Source: DATKMP01 sp035541775 (GTDB lineage Bacteria > Bacteroidota > Ignavibacteria > UBA10030). From it: a stretch of DNA of 13,621 nucleotides. The position numbers and the translations under genes were made by a program. This document shows, piece by piece, positions 7,270 through 13,621 of the stretch (positions within the stretch are counted from its first letter, which is position 1; every line of letters starts with the position of its first letter). Under the pieces are notes generated by a model, which searched no databases, was not told the DNA's origin, and saw nothing but the letters and a program-made list of their open reading frames with translations. The stretch lies in assembly GCA_035541775.1 (NCBI GenBank), contig DATKMP010000273.1:1-13621 (forward strand), read 5' to 3'.

Positions 7270-7599
7270 ATGGCACAAGAAAATGATGGAATGGCAAAAG
7301 GGTTGATTATCGGCTTTGTCGCCGGCAGTATCGTTGGAGCTGCGATTGCACTGCTGTATGCGCCGAAACCGGGGAAAGAATTACGCGCCGACCTTCGCGA
7401 GAAGGCAGGCGATCTGGCGGAGAATGCGCAGGAATATGTTGAACGCGCCAAAGCCAAAGCGGTGGATGTCATCAATGAAGGAAAACGCAAAGCATCCACG
7501 CTGGTGGATGATGCTCGCCGACAGGCAGACTCTTTGCTGGGGGATGCGAACCGCATTATGAGCGAAGCTCGAAAAGGAGAAAACACGAAGAACAGTTAG
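7270..7599 (+). CDS. YtxH-domain membrane protein
   Basis: A small protein of 109 residues in the YtxH family, often linked to stress responses but of undefined biochemistry. Residues 10-29 form a Gly/Ala-rich membrane helix (GLIIGFVAGSIVGAAIALLY), followed at once by the family's typical APKPGKELR motif. The rest is a highly charged helix with repeated Ala, Glu and Lys, probably an amphipathic coil lying on or near the membrane. ATG 7270 is chosen because AAGGAG lies a few bases upstream; a longer frame from 7183 would run through the stem-loop region and lacks a ribosome site. The next gene, also a small single-helix membrane protein, begins 42 bp later. YtxH and DUF948-type genes often occur side by side, which suggests a shared role. 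Confidence 0.87.
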   Translation: MAQENDGMAKGLIIGFVAGSIVGAAIALLYAPKPGKELRADLREKAGDLAENAQEYVERAKAKAVDVINEGKRKASTLVDDARRQADSLLGDANRIMSEARKGENTKNS

Positions 7600-7641
7600 T
7601 TCTCGTAGTTCAACATGTCTATCTAACAAAAAGGAATGCAA

Positions 7642-8025
7642 GTGGAAACATTGGTGGACCTTGCCAAAATACTGGCGCTGTTGAGCGCCGCAGCGTTGTG
7701 TATCTACACGATTGTTGTGCTGATACGTGTGAACGGACTGTTGCGCGTGCTACAAACCGAAATTATCGAACTCAACAAGTCCCTCAAGCCTGTCTTAGAA
7801 AATATTAACGTCATTACGGAACGCTTGCGCTCGATTGCCACGAAAGTGGACGACCAAGTAACGATTTTGCATGGCTTGTTCTCGTCGTTCCAGCGTGTTG
7901 CCGACAACGTGCTTCATTTTGAAGATCGCATTCAGCACATTATGGAAGAGCCGTTTATGCGCGTCAATTCGCTGCTGGGCAATATTGTTGGGAAAGTAAC
8001 TTCGTTCTTCACGCACCGTTCATAA
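7642..8025 (+). CDS. DUF948-like single-helix membrane protein
   Basis: A protein of 127 residues with an N-terminal membrane helix (about 7-29, KILALLSAAALCIYTIVVLI) and a long helical tail with heptad-like spacing: LLRVLQTEIIELNKSLKPVL then INVITERLRSIATKVDDQV. This layout fits the DUF948 family, whose function is unknown. It lacks enzyme motifs. The start is uncertain: ATG 7636 directly abuts AAGGA at 7631-7635, too close for normal initiation, whereas GTG 7642 has a 6-bp spacing, so I prefer GTG. The difference is two residues. It lies between the YtxH gene and the EF-G paralogue in the same direction. Confidence 0.75.
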   Translation: METLVDLAKILALLSAAALCIYTIVVLIRVNGLLRVLQTEIIELNKSLKPVLENINVITERLRSIATKVDDQVTILHGLFSSFQRVADNVLHFEDRIQHIMEEPFMRVNSLLGNIVGKVTSFFTHRS

Positions 8026-8088
8026 AACGTATTATACCTGCACGATGCATGGAGATTATTATTCATCCAATGGAGTCTTGACTTCACG

Positions 8089-8096
8089 AAAGGAGA
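8089..8096 (+). promoter_or_regulatory. Ribosome binding site supporting a TTG start
   Basis: AAAGGAGA lies 7 bp before TTG 8104. With the MSKAISKDYTVDKIRTIAVIG-like beginning it supports the rare TTG codon as the start of the EF-G paralogue. The 78-bp gap before it holds a TTGACT at 8078 without a matching -10. Confidence 0.7.
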
Positions 8097-8103
8097 TACT
8101 ACT

Positions 8104-10212
8104 TTGTCTAAAGCAATTTCCAAAGACTATACAGTTGATAAAATTCGCACCATTGCCGTCATCGGTCATGGCGGCTCCGGCAAAACGAGTTTGACCGAAT
8201 CGTTGATGTTTGTTTCAGGAGCATCGAATCGCATGGGCCGAGTGGAAGACGGCTCGACGATTTCTGATTATCATCCGGACGAAATCGAACGGAAAATTTC
8301 TATCAATACAGCCCTCACGAATACGGACTGGCGCGGCACGAAAATCAATATCTTAGATACGCCGGGCTATTCCGATTTTACCGGCGAAGTTATTTGTGCA
8401 TTGCGTGTTGCCGACATCGCCGTGGTCGCAGTGAAATCCGTGGAAGGCGTGGAAGTCGGTACGGAGATTGTTTGGAATTATACAAAAAATTTTCAAACAC
8501 CCGCGATGCTTATTGTGAATAAATTAGACAACGAAAACGCCGAATTCGATCACGTTCTGGAAACAGCGCAGGAACGGTTCGGGCACGACGTTGTCGTCGT
8601 TCAATTTCCGGTGAATCAAGGGTTGGCGTTCGACTCCGTTGTCGATGTGCTGCGCATGAAAGTATTGAAATTCAATCTCGATGGCAGCGGCAAATTTTCG
8701 GAAGAAGATATTCCTGCTCACCTTCAAGAACGGGCAAAACAATTGCACGAAGAGTTGATCGAAAAAATTGCCGAGACCGATGAAAAATTGATGGATAAAT
8801 TTTTCGAAGCCGGCACGCTTGAAGGCGCAGATTTGGAAAACGGATTGCGGCTTGCACTGGTACAACGAAAAATCTTTCCGTTATTTTGTGCGGCAGGTAC
8901 GCTTGGTGTCGGGACGGCACCGCTGCTGGAGTTTCTCGCAACGTACTGCCCTTCGCCGAGAGACCGCGGACCTATTTCAGCAATGCAAGTCGGCGATAAA
9001 AAAGAAATTTCCGTCGATCTGGAAAAAACAAAAGAACCGTCGCTGTTTGTTTTCAAAACGGTTTCGGAAGAACACGTCGGGGAGTTGTCATTCTTCCGCG
9101 TGTATTCGGGAACAATCGTGCCGGGACTCGACCTTGTTAATCAAACCAACGGTAAGCCGGAACGACTGGGACAGATTTTTGTGATGGTGGGGAAGGAACG
9201 TTTGGAAGCGACAAAACTCGTCGCCGGCGATATCGGCGCAGTCGTGAAGTTGAAAGATACGCACACCAACAACACGCTCAGCAGTCGTAACTTTGCAATC
9301 GAATATCCCCGCATCACATTCCCCGATGCGGTGATCCGCATGGCGATCAAACCGAAAGCCAAAGGCGATGAAGATAAAATGGCAACGGGACTTCATGCAT
9401 TGCATGAAGAAGATCCGACGTTCTTGATGACGGTCGATGGCAAACTCAATCAAACCATTATTGCCGGACAAGGTGAATTGCATTTACTGATCGTGACCAA
9501 ACGATTGAAACAAAAATACGGCGTCGAAGTCGATTTAGTAGAACCGAAGATTCCGTACAAAGAAGCGATTCGCGCCGTTGTTGCCGATGCAGAGTACAAA
9601 CATAAAAAGCAAACCGGCGGACGCGGGCAATACGGCCACGTGCATTTAAAAATCGAACCGCTGCCGCGCGGCACAGGATTCCAATTTGAAGATGCGATCG
9701 TCGGCGGCGTGGTCCCCGGACGTTTTGTTCCCGCCGTAGAAAAAGGCGTGGTGGAAATTATGGCGCGCGGAGTCCTTGCCGGTTATGAAGTTGTGGATGT
9801 GCGCGTAACAATTTTTGACGGCACATATCACACCGTCGATTCCGATGAACATTCCTTTAAGATCGCCGGCACCATGGCGTTCAAAAAAGGATTTATGGAA
9901 GCGAAGCCCGTTCTCTTGGAGCCGATCAACGAAATTGTGGTGACGGTGCCGGAAGAATATATGGGCGATGTGATGGGCGACCTTTCCGGGCGACGCGGAA
10001 AAATTCAGGGTATGGAAGCGGAAGGGCATTTCCAGATCATCAAAGCAATGGTGCCGATGGCAGAAATTCATAAATATTCTACCATCCTCCGCTCGATGAC
10101 GCAAGGACGCGGCGTGTATAAAACGAAGTTCTCGCATTACGATGAAATGCCGAAGGAATCGATGGAGAAAGTGATCGCCTCCAGCGAGAAAGCAAAAGAC
10201 GAAGAAGAATAA
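8104..10212 (+). CDS. Elongation factor G-like GTPase (EF-G paralogue)
   Basis: This is a translational GTPase of 702 residues with the full five-domain EF-G layout. The P-loop is GHGGSGKTS (21-29), G3 is DTPGYSDF (85-92) and G4 is NKLD (139-142). Domain IV contains GGRGQYGHVHLKIEP, and domain V MGDVMGDLSGRRGKIQGME. Several features separate it from the housekeeping EF-G: the P-loop is not AHIDAGKTT, the switch I RGITI motif reads RKISI, and the catalytic His of DTPGH is Tyr. These match the EF-G-like branch (EF-G-2 of Thermus and relatives), whose role is less clear and which may be slower in GTP hydrolysis or act in special conditions. It stands apart from the usual rpsL-rpsG-fusA-tuf cluster. 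The TTG start has a strong ribosome site. It is the last gene of the rightward run and is followed by a terminator. Confidence 0.9.
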   Translation: MSKAISKDYTVDKIRTIAVIGHGGSGKTSLTESLMFVSGASNRMGRVEDGSTISDYHPDEIERKISINTALTNTDWRGTKINILDTPGYSDFTGEVICALRVADIAVVAVKSVEGVEVGTEIVWNYTKNFQTPAMLIVNKLDNENAEFDHVLETAQERFGHDVVVVQFPVNQGLAFDSVVDVLRMKVLKFNLDGSGKFSEEDIPAHLQERAKQLHEELIEKIAETDEKLMDKFFEAGTLEGADLENGLRLALVQRKIFPLFCAAGTLGVGTAPLLEFLATYCPSPRDRGPISAMQVGDKKEISVDLEKTKEPSLFVFKTVSEEHVGELSFFRVYSGTIVPGLDLVNQTNGKPERLGQIFVMVGKERLEATKLVAGDIGAVVKLKDTHTNNTLSSRNFAIEYPRITFPDAVIRMAIKPKAKGDEDKMATGLHALHEEDPTFLMTVDGKLNQTIIAGQGELHLLIVTKRLKQKYGVEVDLVEPKIPYKEAIRAVVADAEYKHKKQTGGRGQYGHVHLKIEPLPRGTGFQFEDAIVGGVVPGRFVPAVEKGVVEIMARGVLAGYEVVDVRVTIFDGTYHTVDSDEHSFKIAGTMAFKKGFMEAKPVLLEPINEIVVTVPEEYMGDVMGDLSGRRGKIQGMEAEGHFQIIKAMVPMAEIHKYSTILRSMTQGRGVYKTKFSHYDEMPKESMEKVIASSEKAKDEEE

Positions 10213-10215
10213 TTT

Positions 10216-10244
10216 AGAATTCAGAGGTTAGAATTCTGAATTCT
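10216..10244. repeat. Inverted repeat with three GAATTC copies
   Basis: AGAATTCAGA (10216-10225) and TCTGAATTCT (10235-10244) form a perfect 10-bp inverted repeat around a 9-base loop. GAATTC occurs three times in 27 bp, and TTAGAATTC twice as a direct repeat. It begins 4 bp after the EF-G-like stop and may add to transcript termination or be a short dispersed repeat. Confidence 0.6.
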
Positions 10245-10266
10245 TCGGTCATCCATCAAAATTCAT

Positions 10267-10311
10267 AAACGTCTCGTATCAATGTGTGTTGATGCGAGAT
10301 GTTTCTATTTT
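10267..10311 (+). terminator. Intrinsic terminator after the EF-G-like gene
   Basis: A 16-bp stem (10267-10282 with 10289-10304, two G-U pairs) around a 6-base loop is followed by a T-rich tail (TTTCTATTTT). It lies between two converging genes, 55 bp after the EF-G-like stop, and may also work for the dinB-like gene on the other strand. Confidence 0.8.
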
Positions 10312-10362
10312 AATGGCGGGAGTTAAGAATAATGCACCGAACACACCACGGCAAACTTTGCT

Positions 10363-10815
10363 CTACTCGGCAATCCGGTTGAAGAGTTGTTCCAGATGAT
10401 GTTCAATATGGCGCACATAATCTGCGACGATAAATTCCAGCGGCACAGGTTCCGGCTTCCCGACATCGCATGTGTGCGACAAGGCCTCGGCAGAGATGTG
10501 CGCCATGATGTGTGCAAGGTGAAGATTGTACGCATACCACAACGAGAGAATATGCTGCCAAGATTCTTGCTGGTACTGCTGCACGTGTACCCAATGATCC
10601 TGTGAATATCTGAAAGTACCAATGTGTTCAACTTCCTGCATTCGCACAATGCGCTGGTGATTGTTGGAAGCGGAATCGATCATGTGTCCGAGAATTTCTT
10701 TGGGTGACCATTTCTCCGGTAGCGGTTTGTGCGATGCCTGTTCTTCCGTTATGGATTGAAGTTTCGGAAATGCAGTGTGGACGATTTTAAAAAGTTGTTG
10801 CGAAATTTGTTGCAT
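10363..10815 (-). CDS. DinB-like (DinB_2) putative metal-dependent protein
   Basis: A protein of 150 residues resembling the DinB/YfiT four-helix family, in which three His residues bind a metal and many members act as thiol-dependent transferases or remain of unknown use. The features seen are PEKWSPKEILGHMIDSASNN, where the first helix His should be a ligand, a central HWVHVQQY stretch, and a C-terminal DYVRHIEHHLEQL that provides further His ligands. This protein is not the DNA polymerase DinB. The ATG at 10815 is chosen over a TTG at 10881 because the family sequence begins near MQQISQQL; its ribosome site is weak. It is separated by 211 bp from the CLC gene on the same strand and probably has its own transcript. 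Confidence 0.8.
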   Translation of the reverse strand: MQQISQQLFKIVHTAFPKLQSITEEQASHKPLPEKWSPKEILGHMIDSASNNHQRIVRMQEVEHIGTFRYSQDHWVHVQQYQQESWQHILSLWYAYNLHLAHIMAHISAEALSHTCDVGKPEPVPLEFIVADYVRHIEHHLEQLFNRIAE

Positions 10816-10879
10816 AAGAAATAACCTATTGTAATTTTGAAAAGTGTCATAGTCGTTTTCCACTGCATCTATAGGTAAC

Positions 10880-10897
10880 AAAAAATGCTCGCAGCAT
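10880..10897 (-). terminator. Possible weak terminator of the CLC gene
   Basis: Read on the - strand, a 5-bp stem ATGCT/AGCAT with a 3-base loop is followed by five T. It lies about 130 bp past the CLC stop. The stem is short, so this is tentative. Confidence 0.3.
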
Positions 10898-10976
10898 GCA
10901 AGTTATCCAGAAGGCGACCGTACAATTTTGAAAATTGGTGTTGCTATTTTTTGCTTTCCCCAAATACGATTTTTGT

Positions 10977-10993
10977 GCAGAAATTTTTTCTGC
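10977..10993. repeat. Short hairpin GCAGAAA/TTTCTGC
   Basis: A perfect 7-bp inverted repeat with a 3-base loop lies 34 bp past the CLC stop. No T-run follows on either strand. A second perfect 7-bp palindrome (CAATTTT/AAAATTG) is at 10923-10937. They may protect the transcript end or be chance. Confidence 0.4.
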
Positions 10994-11026
10994 CAAACAA
11001 ACGGCGTGTAAAATTAAACGTCCTGC

Positions 11027-12391
11027 TTATTCTCTATTTCGTATGCGCGAGACTAATTTTTCAATAGCGCCAAGGAATTGAAGCAGCAATCCTGCTAAAC
11101 TTTTCTTGCGCGGAATATAGGAAGATTGAATTTCATCCAATTCTTTTCCCACCTGCACTTTTAGCGAGGGCGATTTGGAAATGGAAAGCACCTGCGATGG
11201 ATACACGCTTCGATGCCCGGTCATTAAAAAGCTGATGACGCATGCGACCGTAGCATACGGAGCGATTTGCGGCCCGAAGAGTTCCACTGCCATAATGCTT
11301 GCAGCAATCGGTGTGTTTGCGGCTCCGGCAAGAACTGCTGCCAGTCCGATAGCGGCAAAGGTGCCGAGATTTAAATTCATAACGGTTGCAAAAAATAATC
11401 CTGCCGTTGTGCCGATGAAAAAAATCGGTGTGACGATGCCGCCGCTGCCGCCAAAGCTTAGTGTGACGGCGGTGAAAATCGGTTTTATTAAAAAGGCATA
11501 CCAGTCGGTTGCTTCACCGCGAAATCCTGCTTCGATTACAGGCAATCCGAGTCCCAGATATTTTGCGGAGAAGATGAACGTCAATCCCATTAGCGCCGCG
11601 CCGCCGATCAATCCTTTCAACGGCTTCCAGATATTTAAGCGTGCAGAAAGGCGTTCGCCAAATTTTAAAGTCTCAATCAGAAAAATCGAACACAACCCGA
11701 AAAATAACCCGCCGAGCATGACTTTAAAAAGAAATAATTCCGAGAAGACCGGAATAACATTGACTGCGCCATGAAAATATGTAACACCGAGTGCGGATGA
11801 AACTTGATAGGCAGTGATGCCTGCGATGAAGGAGGGTAGCAGCACTTCGTACAAAATGGCGCCGACAAACAGGACTTCCACACCGAAGAACGAACCGGCA
11901 ATCGGTGTGCCGAACACGGCAGCGAAACCTGCGCTGATGCCGCAGATAACAAGCTTTTTCCGGTCGTGGTCATCAAACTTCAAAAGGTCGCTGACAAATG
12001 ATGTCAATCCCGCACCGATTTGTGCGCACGGGCCTTCTTTGCCGGCGGAACCTCCGGTTGCGAGCGTGATAATCGTTGCAACAAGTTTTACTGGCACCAC
12101 GAGCAGCGGAATTTTTCCCGAATGCTTGTGAATTGCTTCGATCACTTTTTCTGTTCCGTGGCCTTCAGCATCCGGCGCAAGATATTTTACCATCAGCGCA
12201 CTGAGAAACATAGCAGCGGGAAGAAGCAAAAATGTATAAGGCCATTGATGACCTTGAGCGGTTGCCCATCCGAGTATTTGTAAAAATATTGCTGTTACTC
12301 CGCCGACAAGTGCACCTGCACCTGTGGCAAGTACAACCCATTTAATAATGCTGAGAAAAAGAATGGTCGATTCGGTTAATTGTTTGTTCAT
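11027..12391 (-). CDS. CLC-family chloride channel/transporter
   Basis: An integral membrane protein of 454 residues in the CLC family, which carries Cl- and related anions. Hydrophobic helices cover nearly the whole length. Family signatures are GSAGKEGP (114-121, with the gating Glu at 119), GSGGIVTP (315-322) and the helix-N region. Three sites differ from E. coli ClcA: the selectivity motif GSGIP reads GHGTE (77-81), the central Tyr position appears to be His393 in TGHRSVYP, and the internal proton Glu203 aligns with Val173 in GVEVLF, the residue found in CLC channels rather than in exchangers. That suggests, but does not prove, passive anion flow. There are no CBS domains. ATG 12389-12391 is the natural start with no strong ribosome site. 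It lies 44 bp after the receiver-like gene and may share its transcript. Confidence 0.92.
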   Translation of the reverse strand: MNKQLTESTILFLSIIKWVVLATGAGALVGGVTAIFLQILGWATAQGHQWPYTFLLLPAAMFLSALMVKYLAPDAEGHGTEKVIEAIHKHSGKIPLLVVPVKLVATIITLATGGSAGKEGPCAQIGAGLTSFVSDLLKFDDHDRKKLVICGISAGFAAVFGTPIAGSFFGVEVLFVGAILYEVLLPSFIAGITAYQVSSALGVTYFHGAVNVIPVFSELFLFKVMLGGLFFGLCSIFLIETLKFGERLSARLNIWKPLKGLIGGAALMGLTFIFSAKYLGLGLPVIEAGFRGEATDWYAFLIKPIFTAVTLSFGGSGGIVTPIFFIGTTAGLFFATVMNLNLGTFAAIGLAAVLAGAANTPIAASIMAVELFGPQIAPYATVACVISFLMTGHRSVYPSQVLSISKSPSLKVQVGKELDEIQSSYIPRKKSLAGLLLQFLGAIEKLVSRIRNRE

Positions 12392-12435
12392 ACGATCATC
12401 AAGATAAGAATCTGTTGGTTAAAATTGAAGTACCA

Positions 12436-12801
12436 TTAGTTACCAACGAGATGCATCATTTTTTCGACGACCGCTTTTACTTTATCCAAATCGTTAAAAT
12501 GGGCGAGATACCGAGGCCGTAATTCGTGAGCCAGTGAAATCATTTCAGCCGTATCATCGCAAATAATTATGAGATTGTCTGGCTCATTGTGTTCAAACAG
12601 CGAATGAAGAGTGTAAAAATCTTTCGATCGCTCGACGACAGTAATAATCACACACGGATCTATGCGATGCTCGGCAATAAAATTGTAAAATTTTTGTATC
12701 GCATTAAATACCGAAATTGTTACGCCCGGAATGCGAAGCAGCATTCGTTCCAGCATCAATTCGATACTGCTATCAAGCATCGCATAGATCAGAATTTGCA
12801 T
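12436..12801 (-). CDS. Small receiver-fold-like protein lacking phospho-Asp
   Basis: I do not recognise this 121-residue protein by name. Its predicted pattern is five alternating strands and helices: MQILIYAM, helix 11-24, VTISVFN, helix 34-46, CVIITVVE, helix 60-71, NLIIICDD, helix 84-95, YLAHF and helix 105-117. This is the order of a CheY-type receiver domain. The usual residues are missing: there is no acidic pair after strand 1, strand 3 ends VVER instead of in the phosphorylated Asp, and strand 5 reads YLAHFND without the conserved Lys-Pro. It may be a phosphorylation-independent pseudo-receiver, or another small Rossmann-like fold. It starts 17 bp after the LysM gene and the CLC gene follows 44 bp on, so an operon is likely. 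No output domain is attached. Confidence 0.6.
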   Translation of the reverse strand: MQILIYAMLDSSIELMLERMLLRIPGVTISVFNAIQKFYNFIAEHRIDPCVIITVVERSKDFYTLHSLFEHNEPDNLIIICDDTAEMISLAHELRPRYLAHFNDLDKVKAVVEKMMHLVGN

Positions 12802-12818
12802 GGCACTCGGCTCATTCT

Positions 12819-13583
12819 TTAGGATTTTGTTGCGAGCGCTTTTTCATGTTGTGCTTTATGTTTCCAATAGGATCGTTCCAGCTTTGTTTCCTGAGCAGAC
12901 AGCGGAGCTTTCTCAGGAATCATTAAGTGCTGGCCTTTATAAATCAGATCGGGATTTTTAATTTGTCCGCGATTGTCTTCCCAAATTTTCGGCCAGAGAA
13001 ATGGATTGTGATAAATCTTTGGCTTGGCAGCAATATTCCATAGGCAATCGCGGTCGTGTTTCCATGTTCCCACAATGTAAGTGATGTGGTGTTTGTTTGC
13101 TTCAGAAAGCGGCGCACGGATTTTATCTAACCGCTGTTGCTGATCCTGAAGTCTCGTGGCATTTTCCGGAATAAGAGCCAGCGGACGTTTCATCGTTCGT
13201 GAAATCAATGCCTGCAATGAATCGATTTCAGTGCGTTGTGCTAGCAAATCGACATCGGAAAGACGCGCGAGCTTGTTCAGTCGCTCATCGATTTGATCCA
13301 GCACCTGAGAAAACTCTTTCGCCTGCTGTTCGGAACGTCCGAGCATGGAATATAATTGCGTATGACAATTTTCAAGCTCCGTTGCTAAGGATGCATCGCG
13401 CTCTTTCAATGCAGCAACAGATTTTTCCAACGCCTCGACTTGATTTTTTAAATCATCGCGCTGGGTTATCGCTTGCTGCAATTCATTTTGCCATTCTTCT
13501 TTGGACTCCGGCTGAGCTATTAAACCAGTCGTCATGCTGCTGGAAAGTAAAAAGAGTACGGGAAAGATCAGTTTCAAGTTCAT
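12819..13583 (-). CDS. Exported coiled-coil protein with LysM-like domain
   Basis: A protein of 254 residues. Residues 1-23 are a signal peptide (MNLKLIFPVLFLLSSSMTTG, then cleavage near LIAQ). Residues 28-110 are a charged coiled coil (NQVEALEKSVAALKERDASL), and a second short helical region runs to about 160. Residues 165-225 resemble LysM in its longer, Trp-rich form: TYIVGTWKHDRDCLWNIAAK, a WPKIWEDNRGQIKNPDLIY stretch and the closing GQHLMIP. LysM binds peptidoglycan, so the protein is probably a periplasmic cell-wall-associated factor. A basic tail follows. AGGAG lies 9 bp before the ATG (13593-13597), supporting this start. It leads the leftward group, and the receiver-like gene follows by 17 bp. 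Its role is unknown. Confidence 0.83.
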   Translation of the reverse strand: MNLKLIFPVLFLLSSSMTTGLIAQPESKEEWQNELQQAITQRDDLKNQVEALEKSVAALKERDASLATELENCHTQLYSMLGRSEQQAKEFSQVLDQIDERLNKLARLSDVDLLAQRTEIDSLQALISRTMKRPLALIPENATRLQDQQQRLDKIRAPLSEANKHHITYIVGTWKHDRDCLWNIAAKPKIYHNPFLWPKIWEDNRGQIKNPDLIYKGQHLMIPEKAPLSAQETKLERSYWKHKAQHEKALATKS

Positions 13584-13621
13584 TGTTCATCGCTCCTATT
13601 CATGAAGTTTCGCTTTTACAG

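Noticed and set aside
8078..8083. TTGACT as a -35 for the EF-G-like gene
   Set aside because: The -10 would fall on the start codon, with no matching hexamer.
9646..10137. Antisense open frame opposite the EF-G-like gene
   Set aside because: It is a shadow of the strongly conserved domain IV/V region, with no ribosome site and a His/Phe-rich composition.
11175..11774. 199-residue + strand frame inside the CLC gene
   Set aside because: It runs opposite conserved CLC motifs, with Pro/Lys-rich shadow composition and no recognisable domain.

Overview
The window looks like chromosome of a Bacteroidota/Chlorobiota-group bacterium, most likely near Ignavibacteria. The best clue is the C-terminal sorting domain of the large secreted protein (2618-4759), whose core NFPNPFNPSTT followed by a YDILGREV-type strand is the usual type IX secretion (T9SS) signal form in that group. 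A 31-residue COX24-like basic protein (7059-7154), familiar from Bacteroidota relatives, fits this. Base composition is moderate. I see no rRNA, tRNA, CRISPR array, transposase or phage gene.

Left part, 1-2349: one UvrD/PcrA-type helicase gene split into two reading frames by about 160 bp of non-coding DNA. That DNA consists of two arrays of 8-bp units of opposite orientation (1178-1241 and 1264-1319). All helicase motifs remain, I-IV in the first half and V-VI in the second. The inserted octamer element is the most unusual thing in the window. Next, 2618-4759 encodes an exported repeat protein with about thirteen 41-residue Asp-box units and a T9SS tail.

Centre, 5097-10212, all on the + strand behind a good sigma70-like promoter (5012-5040): SppA peptidase, an HU-family protein, a zinc-ribbon/TPR membrane protein, the COX24-like mini-protein, a YtxH protein, a DUF948-like membrane protein and an EF-G paralogue. 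Several junctions are tight (1-bp overlap, 14-bp gaps), so at least the first four are probably co-transcribed. The themes are envelope quality control, chromatin and translation. A strong hairpin terminator (10267-10311) closes the run.

Right part, all on the - strand and convergent with the centre: a LysM/coiled-coil exported protein, a small receiver-fold protein without its phospho-acceptor Asp, a CLC-family anion transporter, then separately a DinB/DUF664-type protein. The first three are spaced by 17 and 44 bp and may form an operon.
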